The notes: generated from the letters alone by a model not told the origin. DNA of 64,000 bases from Brachypodius melanocephalos (GCA_013398615.1 VZSR01003806.1:1131393-1195392); one strand, 5' to 3'. Shown: positions 48,437 to 62,348, counted from the first letter of the stretch. Program-made: numbers and translations.

Positions 48437-51400
48437 ACTGAAAATAATTTCTGAAGCTTTTGTCTGGCTTCGAGATCAGCTGGTACCTGTGGCTTCTTCC
48501 GTAAAATGAATCCACCTCCAAAGCAGGGTGACATCATTGAAATTACCTCCTGTGAATTGGCTTGTATTAATGCAATTGTTCCTTGTATAAGTCTTGACCT
48601 GTGGGGACACAGTTTGGAGACAGCTGTTTGTCTTTTGTCAAAACCATCCTGGGACTGTGTGAACAAGAGTGATCAAGCGCTGGTATTTAGGCATATTAGA
48701 TCTATAAAATTTAATAATAATAATGCTGTAATCTTTTATTCATTCAGAGTCACTTCTGGTTATGCTTATCTATGTTTTCCACTAGAAATTCTAATGTAGT
48801 ATAAGAAATTCTGTGACTGTGCCTTTGATCTAGAGTTGGCTTGAGTGATTTTGAGCATTTGACTATAGGCTGGTAGGTATGCCTGGATGGGACTATGCTT
48901 AGAATAGATATGTGAAACTGGATCCTTTTAGTTAGTGTATGCTGTACCCTATGTTACAGAAACCACTCCAGAATTGTGTGTGTTGAATAGCTTCAATATT
49001 TTCTGCTTGTCAGTTTTGTCAATCACAATATAAGGCATCTAATGAGTTTTCATAGTAAGAAATCAAACTTTTTCATGCAAATACATCCTGGATATAATTT
49101 TAAATATATGAAATTCAAAGTTAAAAATTGAGAATTAAGATGGATTTAGAGAGACATTTAAAATTTGCATTTGTTAATTTGGAAGCTCTACTGCTAATTT
49201 TCCATTTGAAGAGAGTAACAATAGTAATAATTCTGTGTTTTCAGGTATTTGTTTTAGGTAAATTCTAATATAAATTCTCAGATCAATCAAAAAAGATTTC
49301 ATTGGACTCAAAGTAAACATTCCTCTTTACTACCTAACAATAAATATGACAAAAACAAATTACTAGCACAAGTACTGGAAGTACAAGGGGTTTAAGTTTG
49401 TACATCAGTTTCAAGATGAATTGTGTTATGTCTTGCCTTCATATTCATATAAGCAAAATCATGTGTGCTCAGAAAGTCAGATTTCCATATGCTAATTTAG
49501 TCTCTTTTGCTTTCCCTCCCAAGACTGCACACATTTTCTAGGAGTAATAGTTGCCAAAGGACAATAAATGTCATTACTACATTATGACTTCACCTTACAA
49601 TTAAAAAAAAATTTCAGTAAAAAATTAAATTCCTTTTTCATTTGAAGATGGTCACTTGACATTGCCTGGATTTTGAAATAAATACACTAGATATCTCTTT
49701 GAGTTTTAAAATGTAGACCTACTAATTTAAATAATGTATGAAACCTCAAAAAATCCAGGTAATTTTACCAGAAAACTACTTGTTCCCAGATAAATTCCAT
49801 CTTCATTGCAGAGATTATGGATTATTGAAAATGGCCTTGATGAAAAATGGAGTTTAATTCAAAAATCCAGTCAAACATTACCTACATCAATAGCATGCAG
49901 GAAAGCCTTCCAGTAAAGCTGAAGTTACCTTGAAATTGTTTTTTTTCTTGTATATATTGAAATTGTCTCTGAATCTGACTTGTCTTGTGACAGAGGTTAT
50001 TTTCAGAGAGTATTTGTCTCCTTAGTGATTTTATTTAAATTTCATTGATGTTAGTAGATTATTTGTAGGCAGTTTCATGATTATAAATTATTTTGCAGTT
50101 GTGCAATGAGCTGTTGCTTCACAGATCTGGAGTCTCATTCTCTCAGTTTCAATAATCAGAGTTCTTACATGACAAGCTAGAGGAGTACGGAGTTTTTGTG
50201 CATCTTTATTCTAGGAGAGTTCTCTTCAATATTTTCCTTTGACAAACCTGTGCACTATAAGGAAGAATTTTTTTTTTCTGTCTTTCTCCATTATATCTCT
50301 AGGAACCTGTGATGCAGAGATATTTTCAATGCCTCACCATCATTCTTTTTCTGCTTTATCATCTATTTCTCATTTCAAGGATTTTCTAAAGTATTGTGAG
50401 GGAAGCAAATTATTAGTAAATTCAATTTGCAGACAACAATTTTTGAAAAAGCAACCTAAGGGCATCCGATATGAAATTACACTTTTAGTGGTTTGGAAAC
50501 TGTGAAGTGTAGAATTTCAATAGAGTACATTTCATTTGTTTCCTGTGGTAGAGGCAGACAAGCCTGAATCGTTGGTCACAAGAAGGTCAATAAAACAACA
50601 TTCATTACCTGGAGAAGTGATGCAGGGCCATCTGTCAACTTCACCTTTTAATAAAATTTCCCAAAAGGAGACACACTGGGGAAAAAAATAAAAACAAATG
50701 TAACTAGCCTGTTTGACAGTTAGCATGACCCTCACAGTAACTTTGCCTTCATCTTCACTGGGATGTCAGTCATGAGTTTGCTGTGAAGCTGTTTGCAGAC
50801 CTTATACAAAAGCTTGTGATTTAATGGTTTTTTGGAAATTGCTTCACTTGGGTTTATCCAGATCTCAAAATGACAAATTCCAAAAAAACTCTGCAGGATC
50901 AAGTTTTTTTTCTTGCAAAAACTAATGTATTTTGAGATACGTGAAATTCTGTTGTGTCTTCTCTGGGACCTGACCTTCAAAAAAACTGTTTATGAAGGGA
51001 AAATAATTAATTAACTAATAATTTGAAAGTTATTAATCACCAAGCTATAGGATACTGCATGCAAGAGTACTTCACATATACCCTGTTGATACTCTATATT
51101 CTATATTTGTGTGTTGAAGAATATGAACTTCATCTGTTGTAAAGAAGAAAGGAAGGTCAATGATTAGGGAACATTGAATGAGTGCAGTCTAAGATATTAA
51201 CCTTTCCTGGCTAAAGTCATGTATGACTGCTTTTGTATGTAGGTTTGTTTAAGAGAAACTACTTTTTATTTGCTTAGATATATCCCTCTGAGTTTCAGTT
51301 TTGCTGCTTCATTGGCATATGATGATACCAATGGCAGTGCTGTTTCACTGTGTTCTTGTGAAAAAAAAAAAAAGCATGTGAAGACATTGTCAGAATAAAA

Positions 51401-53266
51401 TCTAATACATCAGCAGTGTTTTTTTTTTCATTGTTTTATTTGGTATTGTGGATGATTATACTGGCAGTATCATACATCTAGTTTAGACTGTAAATAAGAA
51501 ACAGCAATATATATTTCTTAGTTTATTATCTACTATTGATTAACTATGAAATTGTGGACAAATACTTTTTTGTCTGCCTCAGTTCTGTGCAACAAAGATG
51601 AACTGTCTTTAGTTAATTACAGACATGTTCTTTAAGAATTAGTGGATTTAAAATACTTTGCAAATGTAAAAATTTTACAGAGATAAATTGGTTGTAGCAG
51701 AAGTATTCTCATTTGTGTAAAGTATTAAATCTGTATTCAGCAAGAAAATGAATCATATTTTAAAAATACTGTTTCTCACATTAGCATTTGATAAAGATAC
51801 ATATCTTTCCCTCTCAGTGCATGACAAATCTGAAACTAATACACAGTCTTGTTAACATAATCATCATACTTACTCATGTACATTTGAAGATAATTATTCT
51901 TACACAAACATTTTAATCTGTCTTTTATCCTTTTTTGAATGATATCAATAATCTCCGTTATCTCATATAATATCTCTATACAAGTTGGCAGCATTTCTTG
52001 TACCTATGCAGGGGCAATATTAGATATGCTAAAGAAATCAGGATGTGAGTGCCAAATTCTAATATTTCCTCTGCTGCTGAAACTCCCTCCAAATCCCTCC
52101 TGGGGAATTTTACAACCAGAATTTTTTCTACCCACAATCCTTCCACTGCTCTCTGAAAGAAAAAACAAACCAGTCTCCTTAGAACATTGTGTGACAATGA
52201 AAGAAAAAATCATGCTTCCAGAAATTTTTCCCTTCATTGTGATCTAACTAAAACCCATTGCTATGCATTTTCCACTCCCAAAATCTTTTTAAGTATAATC
52301 CCTCCTTGGTTTCATACCATATTCTAGGGAAATCCACAGAAAAATGTGAGACACCATAATTTTTTCCATAAGTTTGTGAATCAGCTTTCTGATAGCCTCA
52401 GCTTAGTACTTCTAAACATACTATAATAATTTAGAATACATGTAATTTTAAAGACCAAAACAAAAGATTGACTAATTCACTATACTGACCTTAAAGACTA
52501 TAAAATACTGACTTCCAAATTGTATTTGAAATGAATTTGAAATATTACTTTAATAATTGTATGAATGCATCTTTTCCATACTTGAATGTCTCCGAATAGG
52601 CTGCCAGAACAATATTTTTTTTGCATATCTCACATAGATGTTGAATGATGGCAAATACTGTGTGTGCCACAGTTGCTTTAAGGTGTTTGACAAAGCTGAA
52701 GGAGAGGAAAAAGCCCAGTAGAAAAGAGGGACAAAATTATTTTGCATTACTTCTTTTTTCTTGCCAGTTACATTACTTTACAAACTGGGCAGCTATTTCA
52801 CCAAAGCTCTTCAGACCTGCTTGTCAGGGGCAGATATTCTGAGAGGAAAGAGACCTTTTTCTGACTGCTGAAAGACGGACAATCAGCAGAGGAAGTGATT
52901 ACTGTAGGTTGAGGCTGAATATCCTTTAAGAACAGCACAGGGAGCAGTTAGTAGACCAGGAGCAAATGAGCTAGCTTGGATATGAGATCTAGGGAGTTAC
53001 TGCTGTTGAGATATGTCTTCCTCTTTTGTCTCTTCATATTATCATTATATGCAATAATGAAATCATATCAGTAGTTCTGTTAAGAATACACAATCTCAGC
53101 ACTGTACACAAACCTTCTCAGCCAGCACTATTTGTCTTAGTTATATTGGTGGGAGAAAATGAGACTCAAGGGATTTCTGTCTACATTTCCCTTGTGTTTG
53201 TTGCATAGCACTGATAATATCCATTTCTCTGAAGTGTTTCTGTTAACTGAGCAAATTTTTTGCAAC
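48437..53266. other. AT-rich unique sequence
   Basis: No gene recognised. A GC-richer patch (48440-48680) is open on both strands (97 and 105 codons) without a convincing domain. Homopolymers occur at 50267-50278 (T), 51361-51373 (A) and 51419-51428 (T). Confidence 0.55.
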
Positions 53267-53343
53267 GAAATAAAACCCAAATAAAACCAAAAAAACCCAG
53301 ATACAAAACAAACAAATAAAATACCAAACCAAAACAAGACAAG
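53267..53343. repeat. A/C-rich low-complexity tract
   Basis: Units such as AAATAAAACC, CAAAAAAACCC and AAACAAACAAAT make up nearly all of it. The minus-strand frame over it (53137-53421) codes for Phe/Leu/Trp-rich runs and is an artefact. Confidence 0.85.
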
Positions 53344-54457
53344 TTGTATACCAAGCAACTCGCAAAAAATCCCCAACTTGACTCTTGCAGGAATTTTTAC
53401 AGTATCTAAAAGAGTGATCATCAGAATCAGACCATTTTGTATTTCATACCCCCAAAATAAAGCTTCTAGTCCTGTGAGATTGCTTCTAATGTCATACCAT
53501 AAAGTACTTCATGCTATGCTGATTTAAATGATCTTTATGACCTTATGTGTGATATCACTACTATATAAAAACCAGAAGAAAGTCAAAAGCACTTTTCAAT
53601 TTTTGTGAGAGTATGTTTGTAAATTGTGTTATACTGAGGTAGTTGGTCAATAACCTCATCAGTGATGACTTCTTATTTTCCCCTTATGAATGGTTTACAA
53701 GCCAATTTTTATAGCACAACTCCTTTAATTTACAAAAATATATTTTCCAAATTCCATAAATAAAGGATATTTGCAATACATTAATTCTTTTAGGAACAAC
53801 ATATATTCTGCCACTTACTTTTTTTGCAATATGGTTGCTCTTTTCTGCTTCACATACCAACAATTTTTAAAAGAAAAGTAAATTAGTGTTATGCGCTATC
53901 AATCACTCAGAATATAGGTCAATCATTCTCCATAAAATGAAAAAGTTCAAGATGCTCAGAATTCTATGAGCACTCTAAACTTTACAAATTTAATTTTGAA
54001 ATTCAATACTTACTCAAAATTAAAAGAAGAATTAAGTTTTATAATTTCAAAAAAAAAAAAATTACACTAGCCTTTCTTCTTAATAGATTTTTGGAAAGGT
54101 ATTTCAAGATACTTACTGCTGATACCTAGAGAGGAATGGTAAGATACAGGACTTTTATGTTCCTTTCCATACTTTGGAAGAAAATGTATTCCCAGAGACA
54201 CATAGTTATAGGAAAAAAAGAATTCCATAAATTTTGGAGTGTATTCAGAACATTTAGAAGTTGTTGGTTGCATGATGCCTTTTTGTTCAAATTAGGGAAG
54301 GATATTTTTGAAGTAGTACATGCTCCATTCCAACAACTGTTCAAGATGCCAAAGACAGAATTGCTGTGGTATTTGAACAGGATCTTTGGAGCAATTACTG
54401 AATTGGTCTTTGGAAGATCTTCTTAAGGTCCAACATTGGTTCAACAGAACATTACCG
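53344..54457. other. AT-rich unique sequence
   Basis: Nothing recognised. An A run lies at 54048-54060. Confidence 0.65.
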
Positions 54458-54483
54458 AAAGAAATGGTCAAAAGAAATGGTCA
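54458..54483. repeat. 13-bp perfect tandem duplication
   Basis: AAAGAAATGGTCA occurs twice with no spacer. It lies inside a plus-strand open frame (54436-54702, 88 codons) that has no known domain; the duplication shifts that frame by one base. Confidence 0.9.
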
Positions 54484-54661
54484 CTTGTGGGCTGGGAAAA
54501 GAGGATGCAGCTTTTTCTCTGCCTCATTTCTCCATCTGGGTGCATTTTGCTGAGATACCTTAGTGACAAGGCGACAGGTGACCATCCCTGTAGAGTCCTA
54601 CCAAAAGCCCAGTTGCACAAAAAACGGAGTATGGCTATGGAGGTATTTGACATCATTCTTT

Positions 54662-54693
54662 GTCAGATACTCATCAGATACTCAGTATCTGAC
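54662..54693. repeat. 11-bp direct repeat plus inverted partner
   Basis: TCAGATACTCA is repeated back to back (54663-54673, 54674-54684) and followed by GTATCTGAC (54685-54693). The last arm can pair with either copy: 9 bp with a 14-nt loop, or 8 bp with a 3-nt loop. The two hairpins exclude each other. Confidence 0.88.
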
Positions 54694-56797
54694 CTAAAGT
54701 AAATCTCCCAGAAGTTATGAGACATGTCATGGAATGGGGGGAAATTACAAGGGGTGGTAGAGAAGACAGAAATCACAAGGTGTCTTACCAAATAAATAAA
54801 AAAAAAAATCTTCAGAACTCTTCTTTTTTATGTGCACCTGATTTAATAGTGACTTAATGGATTGCTCCTTCTATCCAGTCATTGATAGTTCAATTTTAAT
54901 GGTTTTGTGAGTGTATTAGAACTGTGTGATTTAGAGGATGTATCTATAACTGAGAACAGCACACTAGTGAATGCTAGGATACAATATGAACTATTGAAGG
55001 AATAAAACAATGTATTTCATGGATAGCAATTCTGCAGTAATCTGTTCTTGGCCTCTTTCTTTTTTCCTGGGCTGTGCAAAAGCTGGTTACTGCAGCCCTA
55101 GGGCGATAGCACCATGTTATCTGTGGCTCCAGCACTACAGATGGGAGACATTCCCATAACTGATAAATAAAATATAAACCTGCTAGAGTACAAGGGAGGT
55201 TTATCTTTGCTGTTTCTAAGGTCCATGATGAGTCTTCTGTCCCTGAAGGATTCTTTATTTCTCCAAAGTCACACAGAGAAATGTATGTGCTGAATCCTCC
55301 CAGTCTTGCCATATTTGATTTACCTCATTTTCATGGCCAAAACACATTGGTAGCATCCTTTAATATAAGTAAGCTCTTTTAGTCTGATTCACTGCTGTAT
55401 GTTTACAAAATCAGTAAACTGTAATACCTCACACTTTTTACAATGGCACTTTCTGTTTTTTAGAGAGCTACTGAAGCTTTATTTTGCTGTGCACTTCTCC
55501 ATTCTAAAGTGTTGTTTAGAAGGAATGAAGTGGATTTTTGAATGGCATAATAATCTAAATACCTCATAGCCTACAAACTATGGTGATATTATTGTAGACT
55601 GAAAAACTCTTGCTTATTGGAATGGGACCTGCCAGATAAAAATGCTGATTAGTCAGTCAGAATAAGTAAGGGTTTTTTTTCTCATAAATGAGTGGTAGGG
55701 AGCTGACAAGAGAAAAAAATGCATCAAAACTGGGAATTCACAGGAGAAGTAGTAGAGAACATACATTTCTTTAAGGAGCAGGTCATCCATGATGAGCTGA
55801 TGTTGCCAGGACAAGTTATAAGGGCTGCTTCAGTAACCATTTTCACTCCAACACAGAGGCTTTCATTTCCTGGCACTTCATAATGATTTCTGAGTGAAAA
55901 TGCCGTGCAGAACAGCTTTAAATATTAGGAACATATTTGTAATCAGACAAAATTTCTCGTGACATGTCTGTGTTTGATTCACTATACGAGAATCTAGTAA
56001 ATATGGTCTATCCAAGACAAGAACCTCACTTGAATTAGATGAATTTGGATCATGAGGAGTTAATCTAATATCTAATAAAATAACTGAGAAAGCAACTCTG
56101 GGATGGGGTATGCTCCAGGCCACAGTTTAGGTTCCATACCATTTTTATCCTCAGATAATTAATTTAGTAACTGCTAACTTCATCTCTCATGTGTTTCTAA
56201 TCTCTTTTTGAATTTCCTCAGTACATGTTCTGCACATTTAAAATTCATTTGCATACAGAGCTCTATTAAAAAAAACAAACTCATTGTTAAAATGGCCCAC
56301 TATTTTCAAGTGTATTTCAAACTCAGCTATATTTTGTGCTTACTTTAAGTCAACATATAACTTCAGAAATAAAAAAAAGAGAGGGCGATTGTTAGGAAAG
56401 TCAAGGATATGGAAATTGGATGGGGAAAGTTAGATTGTAGGCAGTTATGATGTTATTTTAAAATCTTCTGAAAAGGTAATTTATTTTATAGTTTAGAAGA
56501 CATTTCAAAGTTAACTTTTGCCTTAATATGATGGTAAATTCTACCTACAGTGTCTCCTGGTAATTACGTTTAATGAAAACTGGATTATTTTTTGTCACAG
56601 TGAGCAGAACCTTTCCTTTTCAAAAGACTGAATTGTTACTCAGTCCAATAAAGAACAGCATGGCATAGATGGGGGAGAAAAATTCTACTCTTACTACTCA
56701 GGAAGGGAAGTAGAATAATTGAAAGAAGATAGATGTGAAATAGAAAATGAAGCATGTCTTGGAGTAGTGCAATGTAACTGCCCGCACATAGTAGTAT
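54694..56797. other. AT-rich unique sequence
   Basis: No gene recognised. The 112-codon minus-strand frame at 54974-55312 has no family signature. The bases GTAT (56794-56797) form the left target duplication of the next element. Confidence 0.6.
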
Positions 56798-57254
56798 TGT
56801 TATGATTTGATTATTAAGATTTCTTTTCCCAAATTACGGTACAAACGAGACCATATCCTGAAGTCAATAGTACAGGTTTTTATTTAACAGTAAATGTGAA
56901 TGAGAGAAGGAGAGAAAGAGTGACAGAGCAGGAGATAGTCACTACCCTGTGAATCCTGTGGAATCCTGTTGCATCTTGCCTCACACCTTGTCTCAGTGGT
57001 GGGGGTCCCAGAATTGTTCTCCTGGGCTATCACCTTTATACAGTCCAAGTTCTGGGTGTCTGTGGGTTGTAGGTGCCATTGCTGCAACTTGGGCTGTCAT
57101 GTGTTTATGCAGCTGCTCTTCCAAACCTGTGACTGTTGACTCTGAAGGGCTGAAAGCTCACTCCAAATCAATTAAAGATTTCTGCGAGCAAGGGGAGACA
57201 TTTCTAACCTCATTAAGCTTTTTATCTGTTTCAGTAAGAAACTTAGATGCCCCA
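56798..57254 (-). mobile_element. solo LTR with 4-bp target duplication, antisense
   Basis: On the minus strand the element begins TGGGGCATCTAAGTTTCTTA at 57254 and ends AAATCATAACA at 56798. It is flanked by the direct repeat GTAT (56794-56797 and 57255-57258). Internal signals are in LTR order on the minus strand: a TATAAA box (plus positions about 57034-57040), then AATAAA (plus 56879-56884, read in reverse), then a U5-like segment. A 4-bp duplication is usual for gammaretrovirus-like ERV1 elements. The family is not one I can name. No coding remnant adjoins it, so it is a solo LTR. Confidence 0.75.
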
Positions 57255-59082
57255 GTATTAAAATCTAGGTATACAGCTCTGAAGTATGAAATTCAGAAAC
57301 AGCTATTTGAATCCTAATTATGTATATAATGAATGAGGTTCAGTTTATTGTAGAAATGAAATTCAGAGAATATAGCGCTTGATTTAGGTATAATTATAAC
57401 AATCAGTAGAAAAGATTAAAAAGAATAGATAACTAAAATTCTGAATGAGATATATGTATAGATCTATAGAGAGAGATTTATGTATGTAGGCATGGCTGTG
57501 TTTACATCCTCACAGTGATTCCTACATGTCTTTAAGATCATTGTGCCATCTTCCTTTCTCTTCCAGACATGTTGCTGCTGTGTGCTGTCATGAATTCAAG
57601 CTTGTCTGTACATGTTAGGTGTACTGTGAGAAGTCCCTCTGGGGATTTAACTTTCAGGACACTGAACTTATTAAACCCAACTGGGACTAGGAGGCAGATG
57701 AGCGCAGGAAAAGTTTCAGTCACCCAGGAGAGAGGCACTCTAGTCATGTATTGCAGGCTCTGGATAAAGCATGTACAGCCATAGTTTTCAAATGCTTACC
57801 TTGGATATATCTGTTTCTTACAAATCCACTACTACATCCTGGTGAATTAGACCTTTGAAAGATTTTTGATTTCCTTAACTGTTTAATGATCACTTCAGTC
57901 TAATAATGCTAGATTGCAGAGAAAGCTGGATGAGAAACTGTAAAACTTAAAGTACGAGAGAAAAGGTTAAGCATTAGCTGTGATAAACTGATAAACCTGT
58001 AAGTATCTTGAAAGCTACACTAATTAATTCCATGCCCAGAACATTGCTCCAATTTTTATGAAAGGCTAGTCTGAGTCCTGAAAAAGTACAAAAGCTAGCA
58101 TTTATCTCTGAAAACTTGGCAGTTAGAGTGATGATTTCTGCTAGTTGTAAAGTATGTTAAACTTTAATATATGTTGTCAAAAAAATGGAAATGTTATCCT
58201 GTTACTTCTGAATTAGGTATCTGAATACTTTTGAGCATCTTTATGAATCTCTGTGCTTCATTTTATATCTAGAATGGCAGTATTATTGCTTGTTTACCTC
58301 CAAGGCGCCCATGCACATGCACGCATACAGACATGTTTGCTTTTAAATTTGCAATCTATGATAATAACTGTAATAAAGAAGAAATAGAATACAAGTAATT
58401 GAAAATATTTGATGTTTCTTGTTTTTAGAGGAATAAATGTAAATGGCATAATATATGGTTATGTGGATGAAAACTTTTTTAGTTTGAGAAATGAGACATA
58501 GTTACCTGTTTAAAAATCAAGTTCCATCTTACAGTTAATGATGTAATATAGAAAAATACAAAGAATATACTACATTAATATAAAAAAGTAGAACATATTT
58601 TGCTTTTCAGCTTGTTTTCTTTGTAATTACATTGACTGTAATATTTAAATATGCCATCCTGTTGGTCTTTTGTGCTCATTAGGTCTGTTACTTAAAAGAA
58701 ATACCCACTTTGCTCAAAATGAGAAAAAAGTCATAAAACACTGACCACTGCACACTTCTATGAGATAAAACAGTAAAATTTTCTAGTGAGTGCACTGACT
58801 ATATAATAGGCTTGATGTTACAACAAGTGTATGTTGAAAATGTTTTTTTCAGTATGTGTGAATATAGTTGAGAGCTATACTGTCAGGTTAGGAGCAATTA
58901 TTCTAACTTACCATGTACTGCTCCCAAAGGATTTCAAAACTAACCTGAAATACCTGATTTATTACTATTCACTAAGAACTTTGAATGATATCCCTGAATA
59001 GTTTGAGAATTGCCTTTAATTACTCTGAGACAAGTTTGGGGTCAAAATAAGAATTAAAATATCAAGAATTAATAGCATTAAG
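57255..59082. other. AT-rich unique sequence; weak exon-like patch at 57567
   Basis: No gene recognised. A pyrimidine tract with CAG (TTCCTTTCTCTTCCAG, 57551-57566) is followed by an open frame (57569-57784, 71 codons) with no known domain. A short CA-type run lies near 58312-58325. Confidence 0.5.
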
Positions 59083-59170
59083 AACAACAAACCCCAGGCC
59101 CAAACAAACAACCAAAAATCTTCTCATAAACCCCCACAAAACAACACATAAAGCCCAACCACAAACCCCT
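59083..59170. repeat. A/C-rich low-complexity tract
   Basis: Units such as CAAACAAACAACC, CCCCCACAAAACAAC and CCCAACCACAAACCCC. Confidence 0.8.
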
Positions 59171-61523
59171 AAACATATTTGAAGATGTATTTTCTTCTTT
59201 GGAAAATTACCAGTTCATTAACTTTGGACATATGCATAGTAAAAATAAATAAATCAGAATAGACCACTCATTGTTACTTGTTTTGCTACCATATGTTTTC
59301 TCAATTTCATTATTTTAGTCCATGTCCTAAAAATAACTAAACAGTTTAACATTCTAAACATCATTCCACAATCTCCATGTAGCTCCATGTAAGAAAAACA
59401 ACCATCCTAATCCTAATGCCATTTAAGGGTACAAGTTTCATGTGATGTGATTTGATCTCGGTTAGGGGATGCATAGCAGGATGGGTATATTACTTTTCCA
59501 AACAGTACAGTACTTTTTGAGACTCTGTTACGGTTTTTTTACTCTTATGTGTGACTGTGGCCTTTTCACCATGGTACTGGTACATATTTTTAAGAAATTC
59601 CTTCAAATTTTGCCATTAGAGTAACAAGTGCACAAAACTGAACTTGATTTTTGAATGAGTTTACTTAAAGGATTTTAAAAATAGTAGTTTGGAAAAAATA
59701 TTGCCCTTTAAACTATTTCCACTTTCTGAATTGCTATTTATGTGTGCTAAGAAGGAAATGTCAACAAGAGCTTCTGCAATGTTCTAGTCGTTCACATAGT
59801 TGACAGTTCTCGACCTTGTGATCTTTATAAATGCTGAGTCAATGTTTAAGCAAGGTATACACTTGCTTCTCACCAGCACTGCTAAAGAAACTTGGTAACT
59901 ACAGTAGCATTCTGTACTCCTTTGCTTTCCTGAAGATCAGTAAATCTTTTATGCAGGAGATCATATGATGAGAGTAAGAATCCCCAAAGGCTGTATAAGA
60001 AGGATGATGAAACCCTAGCATTGAATCTTTTAAGAGAGCTCCAAATCTCAGATTTCCAGCAGGCCTCCTGTCACAATGGAGCCCTGTTTGCTATACCATC
60101 CATTTCCATCTTCATTGCAGGTTTATGACACTGACCAGATACATCTGCTCTTCTATAAAAATCTGTATTTATACTCCTTAAAGAAAAGAAATCAAACACA
60201 CAGTAGGAGTGCTTTTAGGAACATTTCTGTACAGTGGTTACAGAGAACCTCTCTTTTTCTTAGAAATGCGTGAACTCATACCCAGAGAAACTTCTCCATT
60301 AGCAGTGCTGATCAGTGAGATGAATGAAACATCCTCTATATTTTCACGATGAAATAGAAAAGCAGTTGCTACTAATGATGTTTACTTCTAATAATACCGA
60401 GACAAATTAAAATAAGTTTACTTCTATTTTTTATTGATAACTATAATTTAGTCCAATCATACATAAAACTCCATGAAGACAATCAGTCTATGAGTATGCT
60501 AAAAATTATTCTACTTCCTATGCTTCCAAGACTGCTATTACTTCACACCTACCATATGGCAAAAACACACACTTATTATTTTTCCAACACACTGTCTTTA
60601 GAACAAGTTGTTCAAAATAATAAGATCTAAATTTGGCATATTAAACAAAATTTTCCTGAAGAACTAGGAATGGTTAATTAGAAAGGAAAGACTGAAAAAA
60701 ATTCTATTGGAATGTTAAACCCTCACAGAACTCTTGTCTGGTAAGCAGGATGAGTCTTAGACTCCTGTGGTATATGAGTAATTAGAGGAAGACAACTCCA
60801 CCATCACTTCATTTTAGAGAGTAATCAAAGACCCAGTGAGACATCATAATTTGGCACTGGTACAAGAAAAAACAAACTTGAGGAAAAATTTGTCATTTGG
60901 AATCTACTGTGGCATTGGTTGCACTTCATCAGCATCAGCTTGAAGAAGGGTTATCTAGGACAGGTTGAAATGATATACATCATCACACTTTTTTTTTACT
61001 TTGTCTGGAAACCGAGAGTATAACTCTGTAAGAATAAACATCAGGTAAACTAATCTAACCTTTTCTATCTTATATCAGAGTTCAATACTTTCTGCCCAGG
61101 CTCCTTTAGAAATGCCACCCACAGAAGCTTTATTGTTTAATACCAAAAGTTATTAATTCAAAAATTACTTGACATTATTTTATCAGGGTGGTGTAGTAAC
61201 TCACTTAAATCCTACTGTAAATAAAAAATCTGCTAGAGACAGGTTTCAGGAATATGTTCCAACTTTCAATGTTCCCATAGAGAACAAATAACATCACATT
61301 TTCCTACAAGAGAAGACCAGGTGTTAAATTAAGTCCAGGCCTCAGTTTTTGCTGAATTACTCCCCTTGTCACCAGCATCCCATACTCTTTTCTTCCTTCA
61401 TGAAATAGACATGCAGATCGATCCACAGTTGCATGTTTAACGACAACCTCATCTCCAGTGCTTCAATAGAGTTTTACCTTTGTTTTGAAAGGAATTTGGG
61501 CAGTTACTGAGGCCATTCCTCCT
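59171..61523. other. AT-rich unique sequence
   Basis: No gene recognised. A T run lies at about 60991-60999. Confidence 0.6.
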
Positions 61524-62348
61524 TGTAGCATTGTGGCAGGATTGTAAAATGCTGCTACCTTCTGGAAGTGTCTCCTTCCGAAGCCGCTCAGAGCCGGTCA
61601 CAGGAACAGCCATTTCAACTCCATGCACACACACATGCTTCAGTGGAGGAAGGACAGGAAGGGTCTCCTGTAGGATATGTTCCAGCAGGGTTTATTTCAG
61701 CACCCTGAAGAGATCACAGGCAGAAGAACAGGACCGTGTACTGCTGAGGGATTAAATACGGGGTCAGTGGCCAATGATCTGAGGGCACAGGGGCGGGACA
61801 AAGGGCAAGGCAACCTATAGAGGGGTATGAGGGATAAACAATTGGGGTGGGCAGGGTTCAGTGACCAATAAGGGAAGCAATTTAAGGTAGTTCTGCATGG
61901 CACCATGGTGGAAGTCTCTTCTTTCAGCTTAGGCAGGGAAAACTCTGGAAGTTTCCCTGAGGGGATTTTTAGGGTTCTCACAATAAGTGGGACTTTCCAT
62001 GGGGTTTATTGCTTATTTAGTGAATTTACAATCTCCTACAAGTGCGATTCTCTCCTGGACATAGTACAAGTTCAGTCTTTTCAGTACCTATTAGTTTAGC
62101 AGCCTATTCCTCCAATCTACTGTCCTGTTACTTTCAGGTCATAAAGTTCTTTGTCCATTAAAGCACACGATTTGTACTTTGTTCCCAATGGGATCTACTA
62201 TAAAATTGTATTTCCCAAGACAAGTAGCAAAGCATTGATTTAGACCTGCAATTCAGCTTTTTGGGGGTACTCCCTCTTCCCTGACTATTTCTAGCTCTGT
62301 AACAATGTATTCCCAGCCTTCTAGCTCTCATGTTGAGGGAGCACTACA
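61524..62348 (-). mobile_element. retroviral LTR, antisense, right border uncertain
   Basis: On the minus strand the 3' end is ...ACAATGCTACA (plus TGTAGCATTG at 61524). Reading toward it are inverted CCAAT boxes (plus CCAAT near 61771 and 61864), a GC box (plus GGGGCGG near 61791), a TATA-like TATTTAA (plus 61752-61758), AATAAA (plus TTTATT at 61691-61696) and a GC-richer U5. This is standard U3-R-U5 order. The 5' border may be TGTAGTGC (plus GCACTACA, 62341-62348), which would give a TGTAG...CTACA terminal inverted repeat, but a shorter element ending near 62102 or a longer one ending near 62468 cannot be excluded. No clean target duplication was found. Confidence 0.6.

Noticed and set aside
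48506..48799. Open frame with 'PKQGDIIEI', recalling the start of an LRAT/PLAAT-type domain
   Set aside because: Similarity covers fewer than ten residues; the catalytic His and NCEHF-type motif are absent and the opposite strand is equally open.
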